Shown in pieces: positions 19,382-30,552 of a DNA stretch of 40,649 nt. The translations under genes and the position numbers were made by a program. Within the stretch, counting starts at the first letter, position 1; the number at the start of each line of letters is the position of its first letter. The notes under the pieces were generated by a model. That model did not search any database and was not told the DNA's origin. It saw only the letters and a list, made by a program, of their open reading frames with translations. This stretch comes from Batrachochytrium dendrobatidis JAM81 (taxonomy: Eukaryota > Chytridiomycota > Chytridiomycetes > Rhizophydiales), in contig NW_006281107.1 of the NCBI RefSeq assembly GCF_000203795.2, positions 149,500 through 190,148 of the forward strand, in the 5' to 3' direction.

Positions 19382-19409
19382 TTTTATAATGACGGCAGCT
19401 TCAAGGGTG
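19382..19409 (-). promoter_or_regulatory. TATA box with adjacent TTCAAGGGTG element
   Basis: On minus, TATAAAA (19388-19382) lies 51-57 bp before the ATG at 19331, and CACCCTTGAA (19409-19400) ends 11-12 bp before it. The arrangement is identical at 24393-24420. Confidence 0.55.
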
Positions 19410-19482
19410 ACAATCGGCAGCTTTCAAATCAATGACCACAAAAAACGCCAAATACACCATGTAGAGTGGACAAAGCCGGGAA

Positions 19483-19496
19483 CACCCTGTAGGGTG
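19483..19496 (-). promoter_or_regulatory. distal CACCCTGTAGGGTG dyad
   Basis: A 6-bp dyad with a 2-bp spacer about 95 bp upstream of the protease TATA box, conserved in the paralogue as CGCCCTACAGGGTG (24306-24319). Confidence 0.45.
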
Positions 19497-19499
19497 GAT

Positions 19500-21540
19500 C
19501 AATAACAAGCATCGCTGTTGGTGGAAAATCAACCTCGGTAGTATATTGTGTTAATCTCTCCAATTGCGGTCATGTATCCAGTGATCAGATAGTGTCAAAT
19601 TGTCACCCTGATTATGGATAGTTGTCATCACATCTACAATCCATTACTACAGAATATGCTGTTACTGTATACCAAATATTTGACTGATTGTTCAACTGGT
19701 CATGTTTTTTGACCAGCATACATTTGTACACTGCTTAGATTGATCCCATTTGTCGTTTATTGGTAATTTTGTATACAGGTCGGGTTGTTCAATGACTTGC
19801 TATCACACAGATTTAAATACAATGTTATATAGATATTGACAACTATGCAACGATTGGTTATTGTTGGTATATATTCTGATTGAACTACCAATAATGGTTG
19901 CTGCATATAAAGTCACCCAATATCTTGCCGATTTTGATTGTATTCCACATCCAATTCTAGATTGTAATCACAACCACAATCACAATTGTCGTGTTTGATC
20001 AAGTGATGTTTTGCATTGATCATGACATCATACATCACGATACTGCCAGATCACTGCACACAAGTCATGACCAATACAAATGCATTACTGATTGACACTG
20101 ATCAACCCATAAACGCAGTCAGACAGCACAACAAATCACCAGCATGCCATTGACCGTATTATATCACAATTGTCCAATATATCATGATGTGTTGTATCGA
20201 GTCACAACATACAGTATTACTGAATGAATACAGGTCACAACTGCAAGTATCCATGTGGTAATGAACTGACATTGGTGTTGATATCCAATTGATTGACTAA
20301 TCGATCATCATCAATTGCATCAGTGGTTGGTATATGCAACTGATATATACCATGTCCGAGTCTGATACATGTAGATATATGCTTGTCAATCAGCAATGCA
20401 GATTTGTGAACATTACAGTCGAATGTGAGTCGAGTCGATCACTAAATCAACGAACCAATGATTGCATTCTAAATGTAGTGCGATTTGGTGCAACATGACA
20501 ATATATTGTTCAACAGGTTCAACATATACAACACCGATATTCAATACATCACACATGTATACACTGCATATATTTTTTGAATGAATTTTAAAATAAACTC
20601 AGATATTGAACCACAAAACCATCTCATACAAACAAGTCATATTATACAAGCATATTCTGGCAGTGTTACAAGTGTATTGGTCAACTCCTGTATGACTGTT
20701 TTAGTGATGGTGTCAAAACAGTGCTTGTTATCACTGGTACGCTACCAGCAGAAACTCGACTGATCCAACAGCCATGTATACACATTGTTGTCAGTTACAT
20801 CGAGTGTTTGTCCAAATAGGTCGATTCAAATGGGTTGCATATAACTGACTAATCCAGCATCCATCCATTGTCAAACAACCATAATGCATAATACCACTAA
20901 GTGTGCAATCACACCTGCACTGATCAGTCGTTGCACAGTATGCATCAGTCAATGTCCAGCATATGTGTGTCTGCAACTAAATTGCAGTCCATGACACATC
21001 CACACGATCCAACATGACAAATCATGTATTGTAAGTCCAAGATTGATCAAAAACCTGATCACGGTAAACACAGCATAGTGTTGCATATCAGAGTCGATAT
21101 ATCGAGTGACAATTGCACATTTGTTGATGGTTGTAATAGTCCATTCGTATCACATGAATCAAATAGTATAGTGATACCAATGAGTTGGTGTCAAATGGAA
21201 TGGGTTGATTGGTAATCCCAAATGACAAATATACACAATCGCGTGGATCCAGAAATGACATTGCAATGATTAATACAATACAATACAATGCATAGTAGTT
21301 GATTGGTGTAGTATGATCAAGTCATCAGTATAATACACTATGGTTTGGCAATACATGATGTTTATTGAATAAGCGACATTGAATGCAACACAAATGACAA
21401 TTAAACCAACACGCAATACACGCTGCATTACAACATATGCTGGATGATGCTGTCGATAGTTTACTGAGCTGCAACAATGTGACGAGTCTATGGTTGAAGG
21501 GTTTATTACTAAACACCAAAATCTTGAGAACGACACCATA
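19500..21540. other. intergenic; duplicated to 20572, then unique
   Basis: No gene seen. 19500-20572 belongs to the inverted duplication. 20573-21300 is largely unique. 21305-21480 is a direct copy of about 36330-36510 and forms the 3' flank of the secreted pseudogene. Confidence 0.5.
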
Positions 21541-21555
21541 CTCGGATTGTGGCAA

Positions 21556-22184
21556 TTATTGTGGTAAACGATAGTAGAAATGATCAAAACATTTCTTGAA
21601 TCCAGGATATGGTTCAGTGTTTATCGTACCGTCAGAGTTCGTTGATCCAACCGAATGATGTTTCGTAAAGTAATCTCCAAGCATCGCTCGTGTTTGAACA
21701 TTTTGTTGATTCGTATGCGAATACTCCTTGATGAGCTCCTTCATCTGTCTTTTGAGGCTTTTAAAAATCCCAATGGATCCAACAAGCTTAGATTTGAGTT
21801 TGACCATCTCTGATTTACTGCTTGAAGGGTCACTCTTTAAATGGTCAAATTTTTCCTTGAGCTTACTAACCACTTCCACTTGATCTTTAATCTCGGTTTT
21901 TTTCTCGCTAGTATCTTGTAGCAGTCTTTCAAGTCTACGTACACCTTTTGCAAGTGACTCAATCAGTGTGATTCCATCAAAATCAATTGGGTAGCAATCA
22001 GACATATATATACTATATGGATCGAATAGTTTTGTCAAGTCAGGTCCGCTAGTTGCAGTCGCACTAGGAGATGCTGACAAGTGGTAGTTGCAGTACTTGT
22101 AGTCGAACTGGTAAGAACTGGGTCGGCAACAGTGACCGAGCAGGCAAGCAGGATCGATGACAATATGGCGATCGAAAGTTTCAT
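21556..22184 (-). pseudogene. small secreted coiled-coil protein with a frameshift after the signal peptide
   Basis: ATG 22184 opens a typical signal peptide (MKLSIAILSSILLACSVTVA), then PVLTSSTTSTATTT. Near 22070-22095 the frame must change to continue into SASPSATATSGPDLTKLFDP and the helical body that runs to a stop at 21556. The body has coiled-coil character (VEVVSKLKEKFDHLK, MVKLKSKLV) and ends PGFKKCFDHFYYRLPQ, matching the PGYTQCFHYFFNHFIEEL end of the gene at 36541-37128. The promoter is intact (TATA at 22244-22251). Since the body is otherwise open, the shift is recent, or an assembly error, or hides a short intron that I cannot support. Confidence 0.65.
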
Positions 22185-22243
22185 TTTTACTGGTTTGGTC
22201 GAGCAAGTTGTAGATTGTCATTCGGCAAGTTGATGTTTAGTTG

Positions 22244-22300
22244 TATTTATATATTAGTGTATAATATTGCAAGCATGCTTTTAAACGACCGTCCTAAGGG
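22244..22300 (-). promoter_or_regulatory. TATA box and half-decayed CCCTT dyad
   Basis: TATTTATA at 22244-22251 (TATAAATA on minus), 60-67 bp from the ATG. CTAAGGG at 22294-22300 keeps one arm of the dyad; the other arm reads CTTTTAAA instead of CCCTTGAA. Confidence 0.45.
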
Positions 22301-24300
22301 ATTTGTGTTATTATCAAGGTTAGTGTTGACCCAGTGTTACTGTAAGGGTAGTTTAAGGGAGTTGTGTTTACATGATGATTCGTTGTTGAAGCTGGAAGTT
22401 TAATATTAGGGTTGAATTTCATGTAGAAGTGCTTTGTGGCATCGTAATGCGGCAAGTATACTGTGTTATCACATGATGAACACAAGCATTATTCATACAC
22501 ACCGTTGTCATACAATCACATTTATAGCAATACGATAATATGTTTGACACGATCATATTACACCGATCGAGTACCGCGTACACCAAGCCGACCCAGTGGT
22601 ATGTGAATGTTGCGGTTTGACCAAATCACAATCACCCATATTATCGACTGTTCAACTCGTTGATGTTCAAACCGTGCCATCACTAGTCACAATATAATGG
22701 TTGACTGGTTCGTTTGATTGACCTGACATTGACACTTTGCAAACCTCGACTTGATTCATCAACTTGGATATTCATATAATATTGGGTTTGTATCATCACG
22801 TTGGACTCGTTATCAATCACCTTGATGTGTCCATGCAACTCAAACTCGATATACACACATTAGTTACTGTTTGACATGACTGGGTTGATCATCAATACCA
22901 GACAATGCAACTGTATTAGTTGTATGATACAATCAATCATGGTTGGTTCATCACCATCAAATATCAAACGTTGATCACGTATACATTGATTTGTAATTGC
23001 ATGGTCCGTTGGCAATACACACTATGATATGATTGACAGGTTGTTGATTTGCAGTAATCAGATGTGCATCACCTGTAACATTGGATACAATTGACGAGTT
23101 GTAACCGCCAGCCAACAGTCATGGATATGTTGGTGATTCTATTGACTACATGATTGGTATTGATTAGCTGTCATGATCGATTGGTGGACAATACAATCCA
23201 CATTGATTATGACGTGTTGCAACTAGTTGATATATGCAGACTCGACTGATAATCGAGTATATGTTGATGAGTAACTCTGTCACTGTTGGTTTGGATTGGT
23301 CATTGCTACCGCTTGTATATACAGTGTATTCATGTGTGATGTATTGAATATCGGTGTTGTATATGTTGAACCTGTTGAACAATATATTGTCATGTCGCAT
23401 CAAATCGCACCACATTTAGAATGCAATTATTGATTCGTTGGTTTAATGATTGACTTGACTCACATTTACACAGCTTGTGACCACAAATCTGCATTGCTGA
23501 TTGATACGCATATATCAACATATATCAGACTCGGACATGGTGTATATCAGTTGCATATACCAATCACTGATGTAATTGATGATGGTCGATTAATCAATCA
23601 ATTGGATATCAACACCAATGTCAGTCCATTACCACATGAATACTTGCAGTTGTGACTTGTATTCAGTCAGTAATATTGGACAATTGTATTGCAACACGAT
23701 CAATGGCATGCTGGTGATTTGTTGTGCTGCATGACTGCGTTTATGGGTCGATCAATGTCAATCAGTAATGCATTTGTATTGGTCATGACTTGCGTGCAGT
23801 AATCTGGCAGTATCGTGATGTATGATGTCATGATCAATGCAAAACATCACTTGATCAAGCACAGTAATTGTGGTTGTGATTACAATCTAGAATTGGATGT
23901 GGAATACAATCACAATCACAATCGGCAGGATATTGGGTGACTTTGTGTGCAATAGCCATTATTGGTAGTTCAATCAGAATATATACCAACAATAACCAAT
24001 CGTTGCATAGTTGTCAATATCTATATAACATTGTATTTAAATCTGCATGATAGCAAGTCATTGAACAACCCGACATGTATACAAAATGGATACTGGTCAA
24101 AAAACATGACCAATTGAACAATCAGTCAAATATTTGGTATACAGTGACAGTATATGTTGTAGTAATGGATTGTATGTGTGATGACAACTATCCATAAGCA
24201 GGGTGATACTACCTGATTATTAAATACATCACCGCAATTGGAAATATCAACACAGCATACTATTGAAGTTGATTATACACCAACAGCAATGTTTGTATAT
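22301..24300. other. intergenic repeat tract, no gene seen
   Basis: 22555-23960 is a close direct copy of 37560-39075, and 23313 onward is also the right arm of the protease duplication. Short frames here carry no constraint between copies. Confidence 0.6.
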
Positions 24301-24305
24301 TGATT

Positions 24306-24420
24306 CGCCCTACAGGGTGTTTCCAGCTTTGTCAACCCTATATGGTGTATTTGGTATTTTCTGTGATTATTTATTTGAAAAGTGTTGATTGTCACCCTTG
24401 AAACTGCCGTCGTTATAAAA
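24306..24420 (+). promoter_or_regulatory. protease promoter: two CCCT/AGGG elements and TATA
   Basis: CGCCCTACAGGGTG (24306-24319), CACCCTTGAA (24393-24402) and TATAAAA (24414-24420), followed by the ATG at 24471. Spacing matches the minus-strand paralogue. Confidence 0.55.
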
Positions 24421-24470
24421 CGGCAATCATGTACTAGATTCAAACCATTTCCATCACACTACTCGATACA

Positions 24471-26130
24471 ATGCTGATTACTCTAGAATGCGTTCTACTT
24501 GCGTTACAAGCGGTTGCTGCAGTTCAACTTGCATTACATTCACCTTTTGAAATTACCAGTCAATCAAACAATAGGCTATCAAAACGATCACCCGTTCAAT
24601 TGGGTGGTGGTATTAGAAAATGTTTCCGAATAGGACTCAATGTTAATGGAATTGATGTATGTATCATGTCATGCCATGCATTGTAGTTTGATATCAGTTT
24701 ACACCACGTGTAATCAATCTCACACCTGTCGTGTTTAAAATAGTTGAATTTACAAGTCGATTCAGCAGCTTCTGATATAATGGTACCACTTCCTAGTTCA
24801 AGAAGCAGTGTAGGTTTGACTTCAAAAAGTACTCTAAATGAGGAAGGTATTATGATAGAGTACAAAGGCGAAGAGTATAATGCATTTAGTTCCACAGCCG
24901 ATGTGACGATTCCGGGTACCAAGATAATTGACATGGATTTACCAGTAATAGCAATTCAAAAACAATCGCCAGATCTAATTGGCATTGGTGGAAGAATCGA
25001 TCAAGGACTATTTGGCTTTGCCTATTCTTCGTTGTCAAAGCGTCATCCACAATCCACTGCGATGGATGTTTTGTACAATAGTGGTATCATTCCTAAAAAT
25101 GAGATTGGTCTTCAAATATGTCCGTATGGAATGCTTTCAGAAAGCTTCATCAATATAGGAAACACGGGTGTAACTCCAAAATGTGGAACGGATGGAACGA
25201 GTGTTGCATGGGTACAATCACCATCAGCCGATCATCATACTGTCAACATCAAGAGTATACTAATCAATGGCAAACCAGTGGATCTGCCCGAGAGATTTCA
25301 GCAAGTTGTGGAAAACGGACGTACTTTGTACTCGTATCTACAAACATGCTTTTTATATATGCGTTTTCCCAAAGTAGTCGTGGATGTGCTGATCAATACT
25401 ATTCTTGATAGTGATGCGATCACTGTCAAAACTATGTTTAGAAACGATCACCTCGGCAAAAGAAAAATCCAAAGGAAATTGCGGAAAAATCATTTAATGT
25501 CCGAATCCAAATACAATATCGATTGGGGCATGATGCCAACGATTTCAATCGTAATGTATTCTGAAACCCCTGTAACTGATGACAATCGCAACTCCGTTGT
25601 AACGATCACACTGAGTCCTAGAGACTATATGTGGAGATATGATTCTAAACATGGTAAATATTTGATAATTGTATGTAATGTGTGTTGTTTGATTAACCTG
25701 ACTAATATAATGTTGGATTATAGTTAGATTTGCTGTAGCAGTTGGTTCAAATGATTATGCAACTCTTGGTACATCATTTATGGTTCGACTTGGATTGACA
25801 TTTGATCGAACACATAAACGCATTGGGTTTGGTCCTGGATGTGGATGCGAAATCATAACTGACGGATATCCTATTATTTCAAACGGTGATCGAGTGCTCT
25901 GGTCACCATCACAGTAAGTTGTTTGATATTGATGTGTGAGTGTGTTAATTGATATATTGATCATGAATTTGATGCATACTGTTAGATTGCCTGAACAACC
26001 AAGTACTTCAGGTTCAAGTGGCAGATCTACTCCTGGGAGATCATTTTCGCGACTTGGTAGTACTCTCCGTGGTAGCACTCGTCGTGGTAACAAGCATTCA
26101 AAAGTTAGTTACGAGAAACTTGAGGGATAA
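24471..26130 (+). CDS. secreted aspartyl-protease-like protein, four exons, both catalytic motifs altered
   Basis: Exons 24471-24656, 24744-25653, 25724-25913, 25986-26130 (476 residues). Each junction is GT-AG and restores frame exactly; the intron lengths are 87, 70 and 72. A signal peptide (MLITLECVLLALQAVAA) and a KR-containing propeptide (SKRSPVQ) precede the mature chain. The first catalytic loop reads VDSAASDIMVPLP instead of DTGSSD, and the second reads TILDSDAIT instead of a DSG/DTG motif. The hydrophobic core and the end block LGTSFMVRLGL...HKRIGFGPGCGC are conserved. The C-terminus is a Ser/Arg/Gly-rich tail. An intact gene structure with two changed catalytic loops suggests a secreted pseudoprotease or a changed-specificity protein rather than simple decay. 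It is the inverted duplicate of 17711-19331. Confidence 0.8.
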
Positions 26131-26362
26131 ACAGATATAGCAATAAAACTGGTTATTTGTTGCATGGATGATGTACGTCAGGACTCTTGGTGTTAATAAT
26201 CATCAACTACAACTGATCAAGTAGCTGTACCTGAAAACACCCACCACGCTGTCAAGAGTCACAAACAGACTCTCAATAAACTCGACTGAATACAATTCAT
26301 TAGTGACAAACTGATACTGTATGTATTTTTAATGTGGTGTGTTCATGTTTGATTGTGTGATA

Positions 26363-27080
26363 TGTTCAAGCCATGCATGTATTGGATCAGTTCAGTGTGT
26401 ATTGTAGTTGTTTGATACACGATGATTACGCATACTATTGCATTGGTAATACATGGTATGGATTGAATCCATCACTGTATATCTGAATGATCATGTCGAT
26501 ACTGGATGTGCGATATCAACAGTTGAAATATAGTATACTGCTGCAAATACCATGATTATCACATTCCATTAGTGTGATCATATTGCACCAATCGATCAGT
26601 ATACGATCATTGGATACATCAACATGTGCATAATGACCATATTGTTGGCATTGTATATTCAACATGTGATAATTGATACACGACAGAGTTGATACTGCGA
26701 CTGATTTGTGTGATCAGTCAGGCTATTGATGCAACCATTTTGACACCACAATCAACGAGTCAAACCAGTCAAATTGGTCGGATCTGATATCAACACACAT
26801 GACTATTGTTGGTATTGGTGTTGCATGTGCCAATACGACATGCCAAGCAATATCATATCGACACTATACACACATGCATGTCAGCATCATCAATGTGTAC
26901 AACTATGCAATATACAATCAACTGTATTGTATTGTATTGGAAATACAAGTGTCAATGTACACTATGATACCATGTCAACCAAGACCGTGTACAATAATCA
27001 GATACAATGCATGCAAATCCAAATTTATTGTAAATTAAACCATAATGACAATTGAATCAGTTGAAACCAACAGATTGACA
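26363..27080. other. intergenic, no gene seen
   Basis: 26577-27035 is the direct copy of 7459-7760, with an additional insert of about 170 bp at 26755-26925. It contains the dispersed string GATCATATTGCACCAATC at about 26577. Confidence 0.5.
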
Positions 27081-27086
27081 TTCAAA

Positions 27087-27974
27087 TCAAACGGGTGAAC
27101 CATCATTTCTGGGTTGCTGAAAGAGTGATCCAACATTATGCACAAGCCTGGAGGCTTCTCTCTGTATACTGGAAGAAGCTCTCTGTCCAAAGGCGGAAAC
27201 TCTTTGTCCAAAAGCGGAAACTCTCTGTCCAAAGGATCCAAATCCAGATGGTCTACTCGATGATGGTTGCGGATCTTGACTTTGCTGCTGATCACCATGA
27301 TTCTGATCAAGATTATTACTGCATCCTGATGATTGTCCTTGACCACATAATTCTTCAAGGTATTCCATAACGGAAGGATGTGAGCCGATAAGAAGATATT
27401 TCTGATTAAATGATCCAGAATTCCAGGTTTCTCCAAAAACGGACTTCACGAGCTGTTCATTGATGGCCTGAAGTTTAATTTTAAGATGATTATATCTGGA
27501 CTCACACTCATCATAGCGTCTTCCAAGATCGTCAAGTTTGGATTTTTGGATTTGAAGATCAACCCTTTTCCTCCGAATTTCACCATCATATTCTGGATTG
27601 CCGCCGCTTTCTCGAAGTTTATATTCCAAAACTTTAATCTTTCTCCCCGAGCGTCCTAGCAGTATATATTGATCGCCATATTTAGATCTTATCGAGTGAT
27701 ATCCACTTTTTTGCTCATGAAAACTATCTTTTGTTTTCTTGTATTCTTTGAGCAATTCCTTGATGATGTTTGGAAGTGGATAAAGACCACTTATACCTAT
27801 GCCGTTTGGATTAGGAGTTGGCGAGGTGCTAGCTTCAGTACTTGTAGTTGAACTGGGAAGAACTGTCAAGGTGCTAGACTTGGTGCTTGTAGTTGCACTA
27901 GGTTTAATTGGGCTGGCAATAGTAACCGAGCAGGCAAGCAAGATCGATGACAATACAGCAACTGCGAGTTTCAT
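27087..27974 (-). CDS. small secreted protein, paralogue of 7799-8656
   Basis: 295 residues from ATG 27974 (the longer frame opens on TTG). The signal peptide is identical in pattern (MKLAVAVLSSILLACSVTIA). A T/S-rich stalk of ATTSTKSSTLT type precedes the conserved NGIGISGLYPLPN, then a charged helical region with coiled-coil character (KRVDLQIQKSKLDDLGRRYD). The C-terminal third is Q/S/G-rich and contains a 7-residue unit FGQRVSA three times (27190-27255, third copy diverged). Similarity to the paralogue is near total for the first 25 residues, then limited to pattern, as expected for a fast-evolving secreted family. The NLS-like PNKRKRV of the paralogue is absent. The function is unknown. 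Confidence 0.8.
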   Translation of the reverse strand: MKLAVAVLSSILLACSVTIASPIKPSATTSTKSSTLTVLPSSTTSTEASTSPTPNPNGIGISGLYPLPNIIKELLKEYKKTKDSFHEQKSGYHSIRSKYGDQYILLGRSGRKIKVLEYKLRESGGNPEYDGEIRRKRVDLQIQKSKLDDLGRRYDECESRYNHLKIKLQAINEQLVKSVFGETWNSGSFNQKYLLIGSHPSVMEYLEELCGQGQSSGCSNNLDQNHGDQQQSQDPQPSSSRPSGFGSFGQRVSAFGQRVSAFGQRASSSIQREASRLVHNVGSLFQQPRNDGSPV

Positions 27975-28031
27975 TTTACTGGTTTGGTTGAGCAAGTTGT
28001 AATGTCATTCAACAGGTCAAGTTTTGAAACA

Positions 28032-28163
28032 TTTATATACATTATTGAATAGATAGTATTAAAAGCATATCCCTTGAATGACCGTTTCAAGGGCTTGTGT
28101 TGTCAGGGTTGAATGGTGATTTGTGATTTGTGATCAATGCCAAACTTTGAAGGGATATCCCTT
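28032..28163 (-). promoter_or_regulatory. TATA box, perfect CCCTTGAA dyad and second AAGGGATATCCCTT palindrome
   Basis: TTTATATA at 28032-28039 (TATATAAA on minus), 58-65 bp from the ATG. CCCTTGAA at 28071-28078 and TTCAAGGG at 28086-28093 form a perfect 8-bp dyad with a 7-bp spacer. A perfect 14-bp palindrome AAGGGATATCCCTT lies at 28150-28163. The two related upstream positions at 8826-8845 and 37306-37325 carry partly matching AAAG...CTCCCTTTATA. Confidence 0.6.
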
Positions 28164-28249
28164 TATATGGTGACCTATAACCTTGGTTGAGCCGCTATTT
28201 GACCATATATTCGAATATCATGTGGTTGATTATAAAGCTTCACTTTGAA

Positions 28250-28278
28250 AAGGGTTAGGGTTAAGGGTTAGGGTCAAG
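28250..28278 (+). repeat. interstitial telomere-like GGGTTA repeats
   Basis: AGGGTTAGGGTTAAGGGTTAGGGT occurs in separated pieces here and, in the paralogous position, at about 8930-8958. Two to three imperfect TTAGGG units; too short to be a telomere. Confidence 0.5.
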
Positions 28279-28526
28279 AAATGAGTATAAACCAAAACTG
28301 GAATGAGTTGACACTCGACTATTAGTTGGTCATCAATATGTGCCGTGATATTCCATACTTGTTAAAATAGCAAGTGATTGGCATGATTCAACGTACAAGT
28401 AGTGTATAGTGAGCATCGGATGATATCGTTTTACTTGAACAAGAGTGCTAAACCCATTGGAATAATTGTAATTTAGTCGTCTATTTCTGTACTACATTTT
28501 ACACCCTCATTGTTACACAACATCAA

Positions 28527-29440
28527 ATGTCTACAAAGAAAACAGCTGGAAATAGAGTGCGTTTGTGGAAATACGAAACACCATACACAAGATGACAGTA
28601 GTATTGCGTACATACAAATCAAAGTATGCTATCATGACTGTCAACGGATTGATTGAAAACAACTTTATATCCAACTTGTCCATCAACAACCAACAACTCT
28701 GCAAGATCCTTCTTGCCAATATCACAGTATCTGGATGGAAATACGTAACCGATTCAAACTGCTGTCAATCAATACTGTCATTCAACACTACAAGGCTGAC
28801 ATTGACAAGTTGTCGAGGTCTCATTATCTCCAAAGAAAAACGGAATCCAGACCAGATTCGCTTGGAATGTCAACAACAACTGACTGTTTGTTGCTACATC
28901 AAGACTCGTCAGTACAGACCCACACAATACAATGTAAAAGGTATCAGGCAACCAGATACAAATGAACTGTTTGTCTGCAATATGCTGCATCATATTGGAA
29001 TGGGTCCTGAAACTCGTTGTATCATTGCATCTCACAGCACCAAAACAGTCTACATTGCTATCAAGTATTGCCATGTGGTGCTATTGTCCGAGTTGACAAG
29101 GATACAGCAAACAATATCCAACTTTGATTGGATTTGATATTTCATATCCTGTGTATATGCGATTGTGCTGACAACTCATCAAACTGCGGTCAAGTCGATG
29201 ATAAAGCAATGATTGTCGACTTTTGTGTCGAAAAACAGTCAAAAGACTACATTAAAACAGACATTATGGACAAATTCTACAAAGGAAATGGTAAATTCCA
29301 TTATTCTGGGTTGATGCAAATCGCAGTCAAAACAACAAACGCTGTAAACATGGATACGATGAACAAGTCGTTGTAGGAATGGAATGCAAGCTGCTGGAGA
29401 GTATTGAACAAGCCGAATCGGAGATTGATGAATTGGTTTA
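28527..29440 (+). pseudogene. broken gene, possibly kinase-like
   Basis: The relic begins ATGTCTACAAAGAAAACAGC and shows coding-like stretches in at least two frames. Recognisable blocks are NELFVCNMLHHIGMGPETRC with STKTVYIAIKYC (about 28960-29070), MIVDFCVEKQSKDYIKTDIM and FYKGNGKFHYSGLMQIAV (about 29205-29335), and a helical end ESIEQAESEIDELV (about 29395-29440). The HIGMGP...TVYIA pattern resembles kinase-like domains found in some effector families, but I cannot confirm the assignment. Stops at the start (position 67 of the relic) and a frame change near 29140 rule out a functional product. A truncated copy is at 9206-9425. Confidence 0.35.
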
Positions 29441-29893
29441 AAATGGGGTAACAGACTGATATTTGAAACGATTTACAACGATATGTCCATGATCTTGAAG
29501 CAACAGTTGCAGTTCTAATGGAATATTTTGTTGGTAGCATTCATCTTTAAATGTAAGCATATTGGTATCCAGCAACAATGGAAAATGTGTAATATTACAA
29601 CTGTAATGTCTGGACAACTGACTGTCTGAATAACAGTAACTATTTCCAGTGATGCTGATTTGCAAACACTCGAACTATTCAACAACACTCTATCAATGCA
29701 TTTACAAGAGTCATTGGACGTATCCGTTGTTTGAATGTTGATTCTCATACATTCAGAAGTGGAAGTTATGAAGCTTATTACCATACAAACACAATCAATG
29801 TATTACTTTTTATTGGATAGGCTGTATCATCTGTCATCAATTCAGACACACTTGTCAGTCCTGTCCCGTATACAATGAGTCACATATGGACAC
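29441..29893. other. intergenic, no gene seen
   Basis: No conserved frame, repeat partner or regulatory element was found between the relic on the left and the LTR on the right. Confidence 0.4.
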
Positions 29894-30283
29894 TGTTGAA
29901 GAAATCAGACATTGACCGTTTATCAACCGTTCAAATGCCAACTAAAGGAATAAGTCTTATTGGTCAAACCAATTACGGTCACAACTACTTGTTACCAAGC
30001 ATTGTGCTATTTACTATATCGACTACAAATAGTCAATTACTATAAAAACTAAGGTACTTTCTTATTAAATAAACTATCATCTAAATACCATCTGATATAA
30101 CTTTGTTACTATCTATTAAATCAACTCTCTATTCTGTTGATTTGATTACCTTGACAACTTCCTTATTATCATTCAAGTCCTCTTATGACCGATCTTCTCA
30201 ACAGCGGCAGACTATATTATATTATACATATTGAAAGCTCAGTTATATTTATATTTTATATTATAAACCTAAAATCATTAACA
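29894..30283 (-). mobile_element. solo LTR with internal deletion, same family as 32353-33018
   Basis: The reverse complement begins TGTTAATGATTTTAGG and ends CTGATTTCTTCAACA, matching both ends of the 666-bp LTR. Shared blocks include GACCGATCTTC, GATTATCATTCAAG-like sequence and ACTTTCTTATTAAATAAA. It is about 276 bp shorter, missing the middle-to-3' portion. I see no target duplication (GACAC against GTGGT). It sits exactly at the edge of the 31-kb duplication. Confidence 0.6.
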
Positions 30284-30552
30284 GTGGTATCATGAAACCA
30301 CACAACTGACAAGTGATTGCAAGTATGACTGGTAGTTACACGTATAACCAACACTGGTTGTTATCAGGTCATCGATGTATATGGAACAAACCATGTCAAT
30401 GTATCAATCAACAATCCAGTAACTGTTGATTTAATACCAAACACAATATGCAATCAATAATATGATTGTTGACCCATTCACAATACCCGACAAACATCAA
30501 CACATACCAGAAAGTTTAAATTTATTCAAAATCATCAATCCGAATCTGGCTC

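Larger units (their letters stand above)
17450..20572 (-). repeat. left copy of a 3-kb inverted duplication with a protease gene
   Basis: From about ATATCACACAAT (17449) to CACTGCATAT (20572) this matches the reverse complement of 23313-26362, including 3' flank, four-exon gene, promoter and about 1 kb of upstream DNA. The copies enclose roughly 2.7 kb of single-copy DNA that holds the secreted pseudogene at 21556-22184. Confidence 0.85.
23313..26362 (+). repeat. right copy of the 3-kb inverted duplication
   Basis: Partner of 17450-20572. Length differs by only about 70 bp. Exon 1, exon 3 and intron 2 have equal length in both copies, and the catalytic loops differ. Confidence 0.85.

Noticed and set aside
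28250..28278. A chromosome end
   Set aside because: Only two or three imperfect GGGTTA units with unique sequence and genes on both sides.
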